From NCBI GenBank assembly GCA_036250195.1, contig JAVHZZ010000006.1, positions 185,441,850-185,505,849 on the forward strand: a DNA stretch of 64,000 nucleotides, in the 5' to 3' direction. Of the stretch, positions 1-12,900 are shown in pieces (the stretch's first letter is position 1; each line of letters starts with the position of its first letter). This stretch comes from Mixophyes australis (lineage: Eukaryota > Chordata > Amphibia > Anura > Limnodynastidae). A program made the position numbers and the translations under genes. The notes beneath the pieces were generated by a model. It was not told where the DNA came from. It ran no database searches and worked only from the letters and a program-made list of their open reading frames with translations.

Positions 1-1142
1 TTTCAAAAAGACTCACTGCTATAATACAAGCAAAAGATGTTTCCGCAAACAGGTGTGAACACTTATGCAATCATGGTATTGTAGGTTTTTTTATTTTCAC
101 TTCTTTTCCTAAAATTTGTCTATTTGTTTTTGCACTTGAATTTTAATGGTTGCAAGGCCACTTTAAAGGTGGAAAATGATCTGACACATGACTTGATTCA
201 TGATTTACATAACACCTGCAACATTTATGTAGGCAAAATTGGGCAAAATGAGCCTCAACCCCAGATTCCCACAAACTACATCTCAAGCTGGCCAATCCTA
301 CCCACTTTCTGTCCAACCACTCCCATTTTCTATGTGGCCTCACCCACTTTCCACTAAACAATGCCTTCACTGCAGTCCGGAGTTATTACAATATGGGACA
401 GATTCTCACCATGTTTATATAATAGTTGCTTTATATAGTGGTGTGAACTTATCATCAAGCAGTTAAAATGTTTCTTACAAGATACTATAAAATGCTATGT
501 TAACATAGGGTGACAAACAGGGATTACACACTGAGGTGAATGAAGAAATAAGACCAAATGTGTATCCTGCCACTTTTTCACACTTTATTATTGTGTTTGT
601 TGTGTGTAACGTAATATTCATGTGTATGTACTCGGCTATAGGTATGTTTAATAATGTATATAGGTTGAATCGTCCAGTGAATGAACATTACCAGTGAATG
701 AACATTTTCAATTTTAAAGCATTAACATTTGCTTGCATACACCATCTATATAAGTTGATCTGTTGCCTTTGTTCTATATTAAAGTAAGTCACATTTTTTA
801 ATCACTGGCTTTGTGCGTTCAATCACTGGTAATTTCTGCAACTCTCCAATTTTTTGGTTGTCAAATTCTAACTATTGCTTCAATCTTTAAACCAAAATGT
901 TAAAAGTACTCATAGTAATGATGATGTTACATGTGTCAAAATAGTTCTTACATAGTATCTTCTGCATACACCATCATCTTAAACAAGAAAATTTCCTTAA
1001 CCATTCATTCACTGGACTATTCAGTATACTGGTGTTATGTTGTTTATTGTATGTCCATGTCCCCACTATTGGTCATATAATTATATATTGATTGCTTTAT
1101 GTCTGCCTCAACAATAATGAATTGATATTTTTTGATGCACAC
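1..1142. other. Gene A downstream region, no exon recognised
   Basis: Gene A exons 7-8 should lie here or further left. I scanned the minus strand for a 35-bp micro-exon and for a last exon like those of B-D and found no convincing match. A short reading around 143-220 has several histidines but no supported splice sites. The rest is AT-rich non-coding sequence. Confidence 0.4.
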
Positions 1143-1363
1143 TGTATGCCATGTCCATCCAACATACGTTGGCATATGGCAATTTCTGGCTCCAGATGGG
1201 TGTTCTGATCCATGAGAAGTTGGTACTCTTGACTATGGCTCTCCAATTCAGATCGGATATGCCCCAACTGGCATTGAACAAATTTAATTGTATTTTGCAG
1301 CTGAACAAGTTCTGAAGCATAGCAAGCATGTTTCTCTGCTGCGGTGTCCTCCAGAACTGATAT
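1143..1363 (-). CDS. Gene A exon 6 (221 bp, end of coil 2, altered helix terminus)
   Basis: The exon is exactly 221 bp: acceptor ttgtag, donor CA/gtgtgc. It is open and aligns to exon 6 of genes C and D. It retains SELVQLQN, LGHIRSELESHSQEYQ and LLMDQNTHLE. The helix-termination motif reads LEPEIAICQRMLDGHGIQ instead of [18 protein letters not shown], placing proline and cysteine in one of the most conserved segments of intermediate filaments. Confidence 0.8.
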
Positions 1364-4300
1364 CTACAATACAATCAACATAATTAATATATAGATAAAT
1401 GTAGGTACAAACAAATCACTCATATTTCCAAACATTAAATTACCTCAGGGAGATGTTTGTCTGCTCTAGTGTTTTCCACTTTTTTATTGAATTACCCTGA
1501 ACTTTGGCGTAAACCAATGATGACATCTTTTAACTGCACTCATTTTAAAATAATATCCTGCTGATTGTTTCTCAAGCAGACAGGGCCATTAATTAAGCAT
1601 TGTATACTTTTAGATGCAGTCCTATACCTGCTGTCTTATATTTCACCTTACAGTATGCTGAAAATTCAACCTACCATGTTTTGCTCATTCTGCAACTTGA
1701 TCGCCATGGTCTGCATAGAGTGTTTTACGTCAATGAGTTCAGGCAGAACAGACTGCTGGTCTTCAGAAGCAGGGACCACCTTGCAAGTAAACTCACTCCT
1801 CTACAGGATCAATAAGATCAGAATTTAAATTTACACTATATAAAATAAAATAGATCTAATATGATGAAAATAACAGATACTGTATATTACTGCATGCACT
1901 CATTGAGAAAACTACATCTCCCAGAATGTCTCTGGAAAGTTCAATGCTAATGGCATCATCCTTTTTGGGGTGGGGAAACTGTGAACTAGAGCTCCAGACT
2001 GCACACTACAGCTTCATACTTCATTAGAAGCATTTTAGAGACAGTTAGACACTGCAACAAGTTACAAAAAGCCAGTTAAAAACAGCCAGATTAGCACCGG
2101 AATGTACTAGAAGGCTCCAGGATATTCTTAGGGGAAAGAGGTGGAGCCAAAAACAGACAGCCCAAGGCTACCGGGTGGTTGCTGGCTGCTGTGAGTAGTG
2201 CTGTGTGACTGCTGCCTGGGATCATGGAGGTTCTACCCACAAGGAGTCACTGGTTTCTGGTGCTGGACTGTTGCCTTAATGGATGTTTGCAGCTAAAGTT
2301 CCAGCTTTAAAAGCCAGCTCAGAAGGAAGCATCTTTGGAGTAAAAGAAAAGACACAGCCCTCACACTGCCTATCAGATGTCAGCAGGACTCATATGAAGA
2401 CAGATAAGTTTATGGTTTATTTTGCTTTGCTATGTTCAAGTTAATAAAGTAAAACAAGTGAAACATCGCTGACACTTGTTTATCCTTGTCCTGGTACATG
2501 GTGACTAGTGGGGTGCCTGATTGCTATCTGCCCGCTCATCGGCTTTCCTGCCACAGTGAGGGATGTGGCACCATCTTGGGGAGAGAAAGATTGCTGCGAA
2601 GAGGCACTCCTTCGGCTGACTACATTTAGGAGACATGTTGATGTGCCTGACCTCTCCTGACTGTGCTGTGGACCACCAAATCCCCAAGAGCCCCATTAGG
2701 CAAAACTTCATAGTTTGGACATCAAAAGAGGTATCCTGATCTATTTTCAAACAACCAAAGCATTGAGGTCTACTGATCCACTAAGCCTGTGTGTGCAGTA
2801 TTGGTAGGGAAGCAGCCTGAACTGTTCCAGCTCTCTCTAGGTCAGTACCTTGGGTTACACTGCCTCATCGTTTTATACCTGGGACTAGTCTATGATGTCA
2901 GTGTTCAAGACACTTTTCTATCTTAGGGATTTTGTTGCCTCTCAGCCCTGATTTGGCATATAGCATCCTGGCTGCCTACTATCCCAGCTTATTACAACTG
3001 ATATTACATGTTTCCGGTGTACAACCCAGACTAGTTTTACACCTTTGCCACCTGGAGCTTACATAGGACTGTTCTCTTGTGTCAGACCTGTTCAGACATA
3101 CAATCAGCCTTACTTCTGATATCTGATTTTCTGGAACTTCCATTATGAGCTGAGCTCAGTGTGCAAATTCCCACAACCCTCCCTATACCCTTCTCACCCT
3201 TTTCTGCCATCTTTATTTCACTGCGCTGCCTGATTGTTCCTGCTGCTCTCATAATGTCAAACAAACCAAAGAAAGTGACGACAGGGGCGTTGGCCAATTT
3301 CTTCGGATCAAAAAACAAAGCAGTGATGACTTATTTTCTCGAAGGAGTTAAGATGGCATTCCATCAAGAGTTGTCAAAAGCAGTGTGTGACTTCAATTTC
3401 GAATTAAAATCAATGAGCAACAAGACGGACAACCTAGATGAAAAAAAACGGATGACCTCTGCCGCTTCCAGTCTGCACTGGACAAGGAACTCTCTCGCCT
3501 TCATGCTATTGTGGAGGCCTTGCAGGAAAAATAAGAGGACTCTGAAAAACGTTTTCGCTGCAACAATATCTGCATCAGAAATGTTTCAGAAGATGTTGTC
3601 GTAACGGATCTCCCAACTTTTCTCAAGGCCCTCCTCCATCTTCTTCCGTATCTCTCTGATACGGACTGTCTCATGGACTGGGCTCATCGGGCTTTGAGAG
3701 CCACGCCTACCAGCGACCAACACGATATACGTTCGCCTACATTACTTCCGCACTAGGGACCGCATCCTTACAGCTACTAGAAACCAATCTGTCATCTCCT
3801 TCCGAGACATGGACATCCATATGTTCCAGAACCTTGCACCTTCTACGATCCCAAAAATGAAGAGACCTACAACCAGTCACTAGGATTCTCCGCCAGCAAA
3901 ATATTCGATACCGCTGGTGCTTTACGTTCCAGGTCCAAGTCTCTGCTGCCAATTTCTTTCACTCTGTTAAAACACTGGATCAATGTCAGGACATCCTTTC
4001 AAAGCTGGACATCTTTCTCGGGACGTACGCTCTCCAGTCTGCATCTCCAAAGGCCCAACCCTCAGCCGCTCCCCAGCCTGAGTAGTCCCGCCTCTAGTCG
4101 ACGTCCACATGACACAGAACCACATGATATGACTTTTGCTAACATATTATCGTCACTTGATTTGTTTTTACAGGTGGATCTCCATCAAAAGCTGGAGCTC
4201 GTCGCCTCGCTTTCCAGACATAATTTTTCCTAAATTTCTTATTAAGTAGATCGTACAGTTTGACGTTTTGACACTGTTTTTCAGTTTTGTTGTGTTTCAA

Positions 4301-7300
4301 GCATACCATAATGTATGTCTTCTCATATTGCATTATATTATTTGATATATTATACCGCCCCCTGTATATTTGCTTAAGTGTTTATTTTATATTTTGCTAC
4401 CTCAGCACCTTGTTCTCTTGTTAGATATAACTCATTTAACCTTTCTTTAAAGAATCTATTGTGGGTCCCCGGATCCTGGTGGCCTCTCTTTTTAGTCTTA
4501 GGACTACCCCCCACACACCCTCTGACATTGTTCACTACACCATGCTTAGTTTTTCAACAATGTCTTTGAATCCTCTTAGGAATCCTTTCATTCAGGGTTT
4601 TCACCCAGTTGGGCTATTTCCTTCTTTCCTTTCCCTTTTTCCTTCTTTTGGCTATTTTCCGTTTTTCTACCTGTTCTTATACCATTTACCTCAGAGACAA
4701 ACTAACAGTTTATATTTCCCTCACCTGTGTTTAACTAAACTCTTAAGATTCGGCTCCTCTCACTGCCATGCCTTTAGAAAAAAATTCTGTCAACCTGAAC
4801 GGCCTCAATTCCCCACGCAAGCGCACAATCCTCTTGGGCACCTGTAGGAGAGTGAGAGCAGACATCGTTCTTCTGCAAGGAGCACATCTTACCGGAACCC
4901 ACTCCTAACGTCAGGGTAAGCAGTTTTCCCAGACCTTCTTTGCCTCAGCGGATTGTAAGAAACGGGGCATAGCTATTTTGATTCAAAGTTACCTTTCTTC
5001 ATTCTAATACTGGTGCAGACCCGGAGGGTCGCTTCCTGTTGGTTGGTGGCACCCTCTGCTCTGTTCCTGCACTGTCGTTTATGCCCCGAACCAAAAACAA
5101 GCCGTTCTTCACTAAAATTTTCAAATATATTGAGCAGTTGGCGCGAGGTCATATTATCATTGGTGGTGACTTCAGTGTACTCCTTGATCCTGCCCTGGAC
5201 AGGTTCCCTCTCCTCCTTGTGGGGTGCCCCTCTTCCCTTGATTGCACCCCCTTGGCCATGTTGCTCACTCACCACTGTCTATATGACTCATGGAGGGTTT
5301 GTAACTTTGATGCCAGAGTTTATACCCACTTCTTGGCCCCCCATCAATTATATACATGTATGGACATGTTACATGTCTCCCATTTAATTACCCATCACAT
5401 GACTCAAGCGGGTAACACCCCCTCTTCTGGACCACTCGGGTGCAGTCTTCCCTTTGCATCTCATTAAACTGCTCCCACAACATAGTAGATGACACTTAGA
5501 TGACTCTTTCCTGCTTAACCAATCCACTTGTTTCGATAATAAGACCTCTACTTCTAATTATTTCCTGGAGAACTCAACATCTGATGTAGCCTCGGGGATT
5601 ATCTGGGAGGCCCATAAAGCCACTATTCAAGGTCATTTGATTAGCCTGACTACAATCTCCAAGAAAAAAGCTATGGAGGAGGTATTCTCTGGAATATATA
5701 ATAACCTCGCTCCCCAACAGGCACCAAAACCCACTATGACCATGCCCTGCTCCTTCAGATAGACTCACTGAAGGGTCAGCTTAACACTCTCCTTTCCCAT
5801 TGAGCGGCCACCACTATGCAGACACTCCAACAGCGCTATTATGATAAAGCGGATAAGGCAGACTCAGTGCTAGCTAGAAAACTCCAAAAAAATTAGCCAT
5901 GAATCATATTGATACAATTCAACAGTCCTCAGACGACATCACTTATGACCTTTCGGCGACAGAGAATTCTGACAGTTTTATTCCTCTCTGTACAACCTCC
6001 CTACACCTGCCCCACAATAACACAGCACTCTACTCTGAACTCCGATATCTCCCTGTCTGAGGACCTGGCGACCATTAAGTCTCTAAAAGCTTCGTCGGCT
6101 CCAGGCCCTGATGGCCTCACCCCACAATACTACAAAAAGTTTGCTAGGGTTCTCAGTCTGCACCTAACAAAATTCTTTAATGAAGTACTCGAGGGGGCTT
6201 TGATTCTGCTACCACTAGGGCTACCAATATTGTTATCTGGAAACCGAGGAGAAACCATTCTCTTTGTGCTAGCTATAGGCCTATTTCACTACTCAACGTT
6301 AATTTGAAGCTATATACAAAAATTTTAGCTTCCAGGTTGAGCCCACTACTCCCTTCCATTGGCCATCCTAACCCGGTAGGTTTCATTTCAGGGCGTCAAG
6401 CCCCTGATAATACTAGACGGGTCATTGATTTGATACACGCAATTCATAGCGATAACCTCCCTTTCCTTTTCATGGTGCTTAACTCTGAAAAGGCGTTTGA
6501 CCGCATCTCCTAGTCTTTTTTGGACAAGGTGCTCGGAGCAATGGGATTCTCTGGGAGGTTTCTGTAGGGCAACTCGGCCCTATACTGCGCTCCCTCTGCT
6601 ATGACCTCTGCGACTGGTCTTACCTTGGAACTCTTTGCTATTTCGAATGGCACGAGTCAAAGTTGTCCTATCTCTCATCTTATATTTGCTCTTGTTATTG
6701 AGCCTTTGGCTGCCAAGCTAATCAGGAGATAAATGGCATTCCCTTGGAGCCCTCTACTCATAAAATCACACTCTATGCTGATGATGTCCTATTGTCTATC
6801 ACTCATCTTACTACTTCTATATCTCCCCTTCTGGCCGCGCTGGGGCTATATAACCACATCTTGGGCTAAAAGATGAACTTGGACAAGACTGAGGTTCTGG
6901 ACTTTTATGTTTCTACCCTCAATAAGATACTCCTGGAGAGTTCTTTCCCATTTCAGTCGCGCCTCCAAAAAGTCAAGTACTTAGGAGTTTTTATCGCCGC
7001 CAACTTTTTCAAGCAAATTTCCCTTGTCTCCTTGACCAAATACTTACTTTCAGACTTTCTTATTCCATGTCCCGCGAACATTTTTATATTTCTCCAATTT
7101 CACGTCTCTAAATTTTTCTGGTCGGGCAAACGCCCCAGGGTCTGACTTACAGTTCTTCAGAGATCCTCACGGGGAGGGGACTGGGGATTCCTGATTTACT
7201 ACCTCTCCGCCCAACTTACAATGTGTTCTGTGCTGTGGTTTGAAAGCTTTCAGATTCTGGTCTAAACTGAGGCTGAAGGTCTGGGACTGCTCTCATTTTC

Positions 7301-9914
7301 TTCTCTTCTATGGCTCCCAAGCGCTCGTCACCCAAAATGCTTCGTACTCCACCCAGTCATCTCACATTCTCTATCCATCTGGGACTCCTTCTCTCAAAAA
7401 TATGGCCTCTCGCCTCATCCCTCTCCAGTAATACTGTTATTTCAACTTCCCAGCTTTTTCTCCAGGATGACTCCTCAATTCATTTGAGCCGCGGCACTCA
7501 CGGGGAGTCAGATATGTCAACCATCTAACTTCTTCCCTGATCTTTCCTCAATTTTCTGGCATTCAATTTCGCTTTCACATCCCCTCAAAAAAGTTCTATC
7601 AATTTCTACAGCTGCGCCTTTTCCACAATGCAGTCAAAGACTGCCTTTCATCTCGCCCACCTACTTCCTTTGAATCTCTCTGTCTACGCCAACCCTCAAC
7701 AAAAGGTCTCATCGCTGCATTATATTATGAAATTGCTCCCCCTACTTTAGGCCTTCGGGACACCCATGAACTAGCCTGGAAAAGAGAACTTGGCAAGATG
7801 AGGAATGGTCCGAGATCCATGAAAATGCTGTCTCCAGTTCTATCTGCATCCGAATTAAGGAGAACGTCTATAAGGTGTTGTATCGCTGTTACTATGTGTC
7901 TTTGCAAATTCATAAAATACTCCCTGACTCTTCTGATTGGTGTTGGCGAGAGTGCTCCCCCGAAGGCACATTCCTTCATATTTGGTGGGCGTGCCCAAAA
8001 CTGACACGTTTCTGGAGTGAGATCAACCATTTGATTCATTTGATTCCTCAGGTGAATATCCCCCTAAAGCCAAAAATTTTTCTTCTTCCTCTGGGAGTCC
8101 CCTTTTCATCCTGACATCAGAATAAGCTAATTAGACACATACTCTCGGCAGCTACGTGCCAAATAGCAGCGGACTGGCGGCAGCAAACCTCCCCCTCCCT
8201 CCAGACTATAATTAATAGAGTTTGGCAGACATAGCGAATGGAATATATGACAGCATCATTTGAAATCATCGAAAGCTTTTGCCAAGGTCTGGGACCAGTG
8301 GCTTTCTTTTCTTCAAGCTCGCCATTCACATAACTAAATACTGCCATCTTTTCCCCCTCCTTTATCTTATGTCTCTTTTTTCTTTTGATTTCTTCTTTTT
8401 GGTTGCTTCTTGCATTTCCTAACTTGCATATTGCCACTCCTCCTCTCTATTTCCTCCCTTTCTATTCTTTGTAATCTTCTTTTTTCTGTTTTTGTCTACT
8501 CTATAAGGAAAACCTAGGTCACTCTTCTTATTTATAATCCTTTTGATGATGTATTGAGTTCTACCCCTACGCTGGTCGTAGACACTGTTTCCTTATTTTT
8601 GTATCTGATTTATGTGAACTCATACTGTCAGTTATTTCTCACCTGACCTTGCAAAAGTAAAAATAAAAAAATGAAGAAAAATGTGATTAAAACATATATA
8701 GATATTTGAATGTTTTTTAAAGTGAATCAAATTATTGTGGAAAGAAAACATAAAACAAAAACAAAAGAAAAAACAAATGAGACATTAAGCTGTCCTATTA
8801 AAATCTCTAATCTGGACTGTAACATTGCTATTGAGAGGATATTGTGCTGTCTATAGGAAAAGTTTATTCTAGCCAAATCTGCTTTATTTAAAGTTTATCT
8901 GCAAGCTGACTCAGTGTGCTAGGGACATAGAGAGAAATGGTTTGTCACAAGATGTTGTCTATATCGCATCGGAAGTTTTGTTCTATTGTGAAAGTGTCTG
9001 AAGTGGTTACTGAGGATAGATCTGCAAGTTGTTTAACTCCACACTTGCTAGGAGAAATTTGCTAATTCCACTAGAAGGATTACTGAGTGAAAATTGTACT
9101 CCTTACACTAGAAATTCTTTATGGTGCAGAATTACTGTTTCTTATACCAAGCTCAGGAGTCACAGATGCTTCAAGTTGATTTCTGAGTTCATCATTTACA
9201 AGTTATTACACTTCATGTATCCAACTGAAACTTTGCTTTAACCTGTGGATTACAATTTACCCCCAGGGGGTCTGAGTATTGCAAAATTGCCCTAGTCTAC
9301 AGTCATTTCCTCTGATGCATCTAACTTGATCGAGTTGGATTAACCCTTGTTGCATCTGTAAGTCTCTTGTGATTGATTTGCTTAAATAGTCTGCTGCAGC
9401 AGCAATTAGTGTAATTGTTTAATTATCCCATTAACAACCATTTGTGTTTCAAGGTATTTATCCAGTGAAACCCAATTCAGATAAGCACTAGCACCTCATT
9501 TCCCAATGAGACATATTTATTCAGTGACCTATGTGTTGCAGTGATTTATGTTTGCACAGTGTTGTTATTGTTAAAACAAGATACCTAAATTGTTATTTAT
9601 TTTGTAACATGTTGAATGACATTGCATATTAAAGGTCTTGTGGCATTACTTCCCTACACTACGCTACTTATCGGTAAAACCTTATGCTATGGACAAACAG
9701 AAAAAACCCACGAGTTCATGCCTCTTGTTTCATTCCAACACTACTGGAGGGGACGTTTGTCTCTCTACTATACCAGCGGGTCTGTGGAATCTTATATTAC
9801 ACTACCTGCGGGGTGCCAACCATCTGCCGACTTACATAATTTTAATAACAAAAATGTTCCAAAGGAATATTGCTCTCAGTCACTTTTTATGATTTGTTTT
9901 ATATCTAGGCTATT

Positions 9915-9964
<50 letters not shown>

Positions 9965-12900
9965 TATTATTATCTATATTTATAAGGCACCACAAAAGAT
10001 CAGCATTGCCATACATGACATATACAGAAAGAAGTGATCCATAACACAAAACATGATACAAAAAACAAAGACGGACATATTGAATGAATACAAAATACAA
10101 GTAACATGGTAATGTAGATCAAATTATTTGTGGGACAGTGAGCGAGAGTGATGATAGTAATCAGTGAGTAGTAGGCCTAAGTTTAAGAAAACAGGGATAG
10201 GAAAGCAGACCAAGAAGAATAGAGGGTGATTAAATATTAGAAGGAGAACACAAGAATAGTTAGACATTTTTTATAACTCTTGTAAACTCTAGTATTCAGT
10301 TACCCTTTGTATAAACAGACGGTCAACTTCTTGTCGGTTTTTCTCAATTGAATTTTCATATTGATCTCGAATCTCAGTCAATACTTTGTTTAGATCTGTA
10401 CATGGGGCTGCTTCCACCTCCACACTGACTCTGGCACCAAGCTGAGAAGTTAAATAGTTCATCTCCTACAACATTATGGACATATGAATTAAACATTTTT
10501 TTAAGATCATATATTAAATGCATGCATGTAAAAATTAATTTTTCTGGACCAACTTTACTTAAACTGTTCTATTAAAATAAAATGCTTCTAGTATTCAACA
10601 CCATAGTTTCAATAAAGTCCTTCATACATCACCTGTTCACTATCCCTCTTCATTCTCAACAGCTCCTGTTGAAGGTCTTCAACCTCAGTTTCCAGGATGC
10701 TTGTCTCGTCATTAAACGCTTTACAGATTCTGCGCAGATCATTTACTTCAGCCTCAATACTACTTCTCAGACTAAGCTCCATTTCATACCTTGAACAAAA
10801 TATGTAGGTGTGTTGACAAATCAAGAGAGTAAACAAAAGAGTGAGTTGCACTACCGATTTATTTTACGCTTTATTTGAATTATTCTACATCTTAGTGTGT
10901 ATTGTGCTTTCATCATACTAAATAGGTATTTTTGTTAAATTATTTTTATTTTACACTATAAATATAACCAACTGTTAAGGTTATTATGTTTTGGGTGGAA
11001 TCTCATAAAATAATTACTTATCTGTGGTCTGGCATCAGGTCCATCGACATCTCAAGTAATTCTGTCCTTGCTTCTGCTGGGAAGCAGGGAGCTGACCTCT
11101 CATATTATTAGCGTGCACAAAGGGAGCCTAATCTTTACAACATTTGTTGAAATGCAAATTAACATACTATTAAATTACATAAGGCAACAAACTCATACTG
11201 AACGCACTCAGACATCACTATGTTTTCAAAATCAACCTCCCCTCTAAAGTATCAGATAGAGGTGTCAGGTACAATGCTGTTATTATAGTGTATAACATAA
11301 CACAACCTCACAAGAAAATGCAGCTTCCTTTTATGTCCCTATTCAATAACACATCTCACCATATATACCACATCCCATTACTAGCCATAAGTATACTATG
11401 CATCACCTTACAAAATACCATGTGTCACCACCATGCTTATCTCTTTGACACATTGTGTAATCAGCTGCACTGCCCTTCCCTATACTCCTATACCTCATGT
11501 AACTCTTTGATGCTGCCCCTTAAATCTGTCCCTGCTTCATAAATCATATTTATACATCCACAAATCCTTCTTAAGTTCCTGCACCCTTATTTTGCCATCT
11601 TTATAACTTTGAAAACTCTTTTTAATTGCACTGCACCCTCAACATGAAACTCATCTTTGCATCTATGAATTCCTACCTTTATGACCATGCATGTGCATCT
11701 AGCACACAATGAATGCATCATTAAATGTTGGGTAACCTGTTCACATTATGGTGATGTCACCAGGAATCCCCTGTAAAGAGGGGGTCCTAAAAACAGTATA
11801 TGTGAAGTCCTGAACACCACCACTAATGCTATTAAATATAGAGTAACCAAATAACACAGGATAAAATAATATTAATATGATCCATCAGAGGCTGTACTCA
11901 CTATAGGGTCCCCACAAATTGTAAGAAAATACATAAATGTTTTTGAAACATAATTAAAAAAAAAGGTCAAACATTAATAAAATAAGTTAATAAAATTAAT
12001 ATTAAACTCTTCTTTCGGCAACACTCTCCCCATCATACCTAGGGGTAAATGTATCAAGGTCTGATTTTTTTCAGCAAGTTAAAATCATTTGCTGCAATGT
12101 CAAACACTCCCATGTTTAGCTAACTCTCCTGTATTTAGGCTAAAAATCCCATATACAACACTCTGCTTTGCTAGCAGCGTGTAAAGTAAACACATCACTG
12201 TTTCACTGCCTGTCTATACAGCCGCAGGTCCCCGCAGTTGTCTAAAGTTTAAAAACAAATACAAGTTTAAAAAAAAATGTGGGGTCCTCCCGCCCGACCA
12301 CTATTAACCCTAGTGCTGCCAGCCTACTGCTGGTTGCGTGAAAATCTGTCCCCCTGATTTTCACTCAACCAGCACTAGGCAAACCAGCTGGGGTGGGTGG
12401 CAGTGTAGCAGGGGAACACGCGGCAGGGGTCCCCCTGCCATAATGACAACCAACCCCAGGCTGTTCAGCGCTGGCCTGGATTCCCTAGGGAGTAGGGTCT
12501 GCCCAAAAAAACAAGGTGGCCCCACCTCTAGGAATAACCAGCCCAGTGCTGAAAGCACTATGGCTCTTCCTACCCCTGGGGGCTGTGGGTAGTAGGGTAA
12601 TAGCGGCAAAATTTTTGTGAAAAAAACAAACAGACGCCATTTTGTTTTGTGGAACAACAAGTCCCAGCCATGCCAGGGTGCCCTAAACTTTCTGGGCATG
12701 CTGATGCTTGTATAACTGCAAGCACCAGCATATCCATGGCAGCCAGGGCATGCTGGCACTTGGAGAACCAGAAGTGCCAACATGCCCCGACACCCATGGC
12801 TGGCTGCTTCCTGTAGTACCACAACACAAAATGTTTACAAAACCACAACACCCTGTTTACAACCACACATTGTTAATATAAATAATAAAACCCCAATAAA

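Larger units (their letters stand above)
3254..8671 (+). mobile_element. Tx1/L1-like LINE, dead copy, in gene A intron 4
   Basis: A near full-length non-LTR retrotransposon lies antisense to gene A. In order it shows an ORF1-like region (3254 to about 4085), an apurinic-endonuclease domain start (4768), reverse transcriptase with a YADD box near 6775, a C-terminal zinc-knuckle-like segment with the words FLHIWWACP (about 7970-8000), a short 3' UTR and an A-rich tail with TAAAAATAAAAAAATG at 8659-8674. Many frameshifts and stops interrupt both frames, so it is inactive. The family call rests on recognising the endonuclease, RT and C-terminal words together. Confidence 0.85.

Noticed and set aside
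143..370. Possible gene A last exon with His-rich words
   Set aside because: No acceptor, micro-exon or phase fit could be shown, and similarity to the B-D tails is too weak.
9616..10044. A 142-codon frame with a leucine run
   Set aside because: The leucines are a translated TTA microsatellite; the rest resembles nothing.
12361..12822. A 153-codon minus-strand open frame
   Set aside because: It sits inside a non-autonomous transposon with inverted ends, overlaps other frames, and has no recognisable domain.
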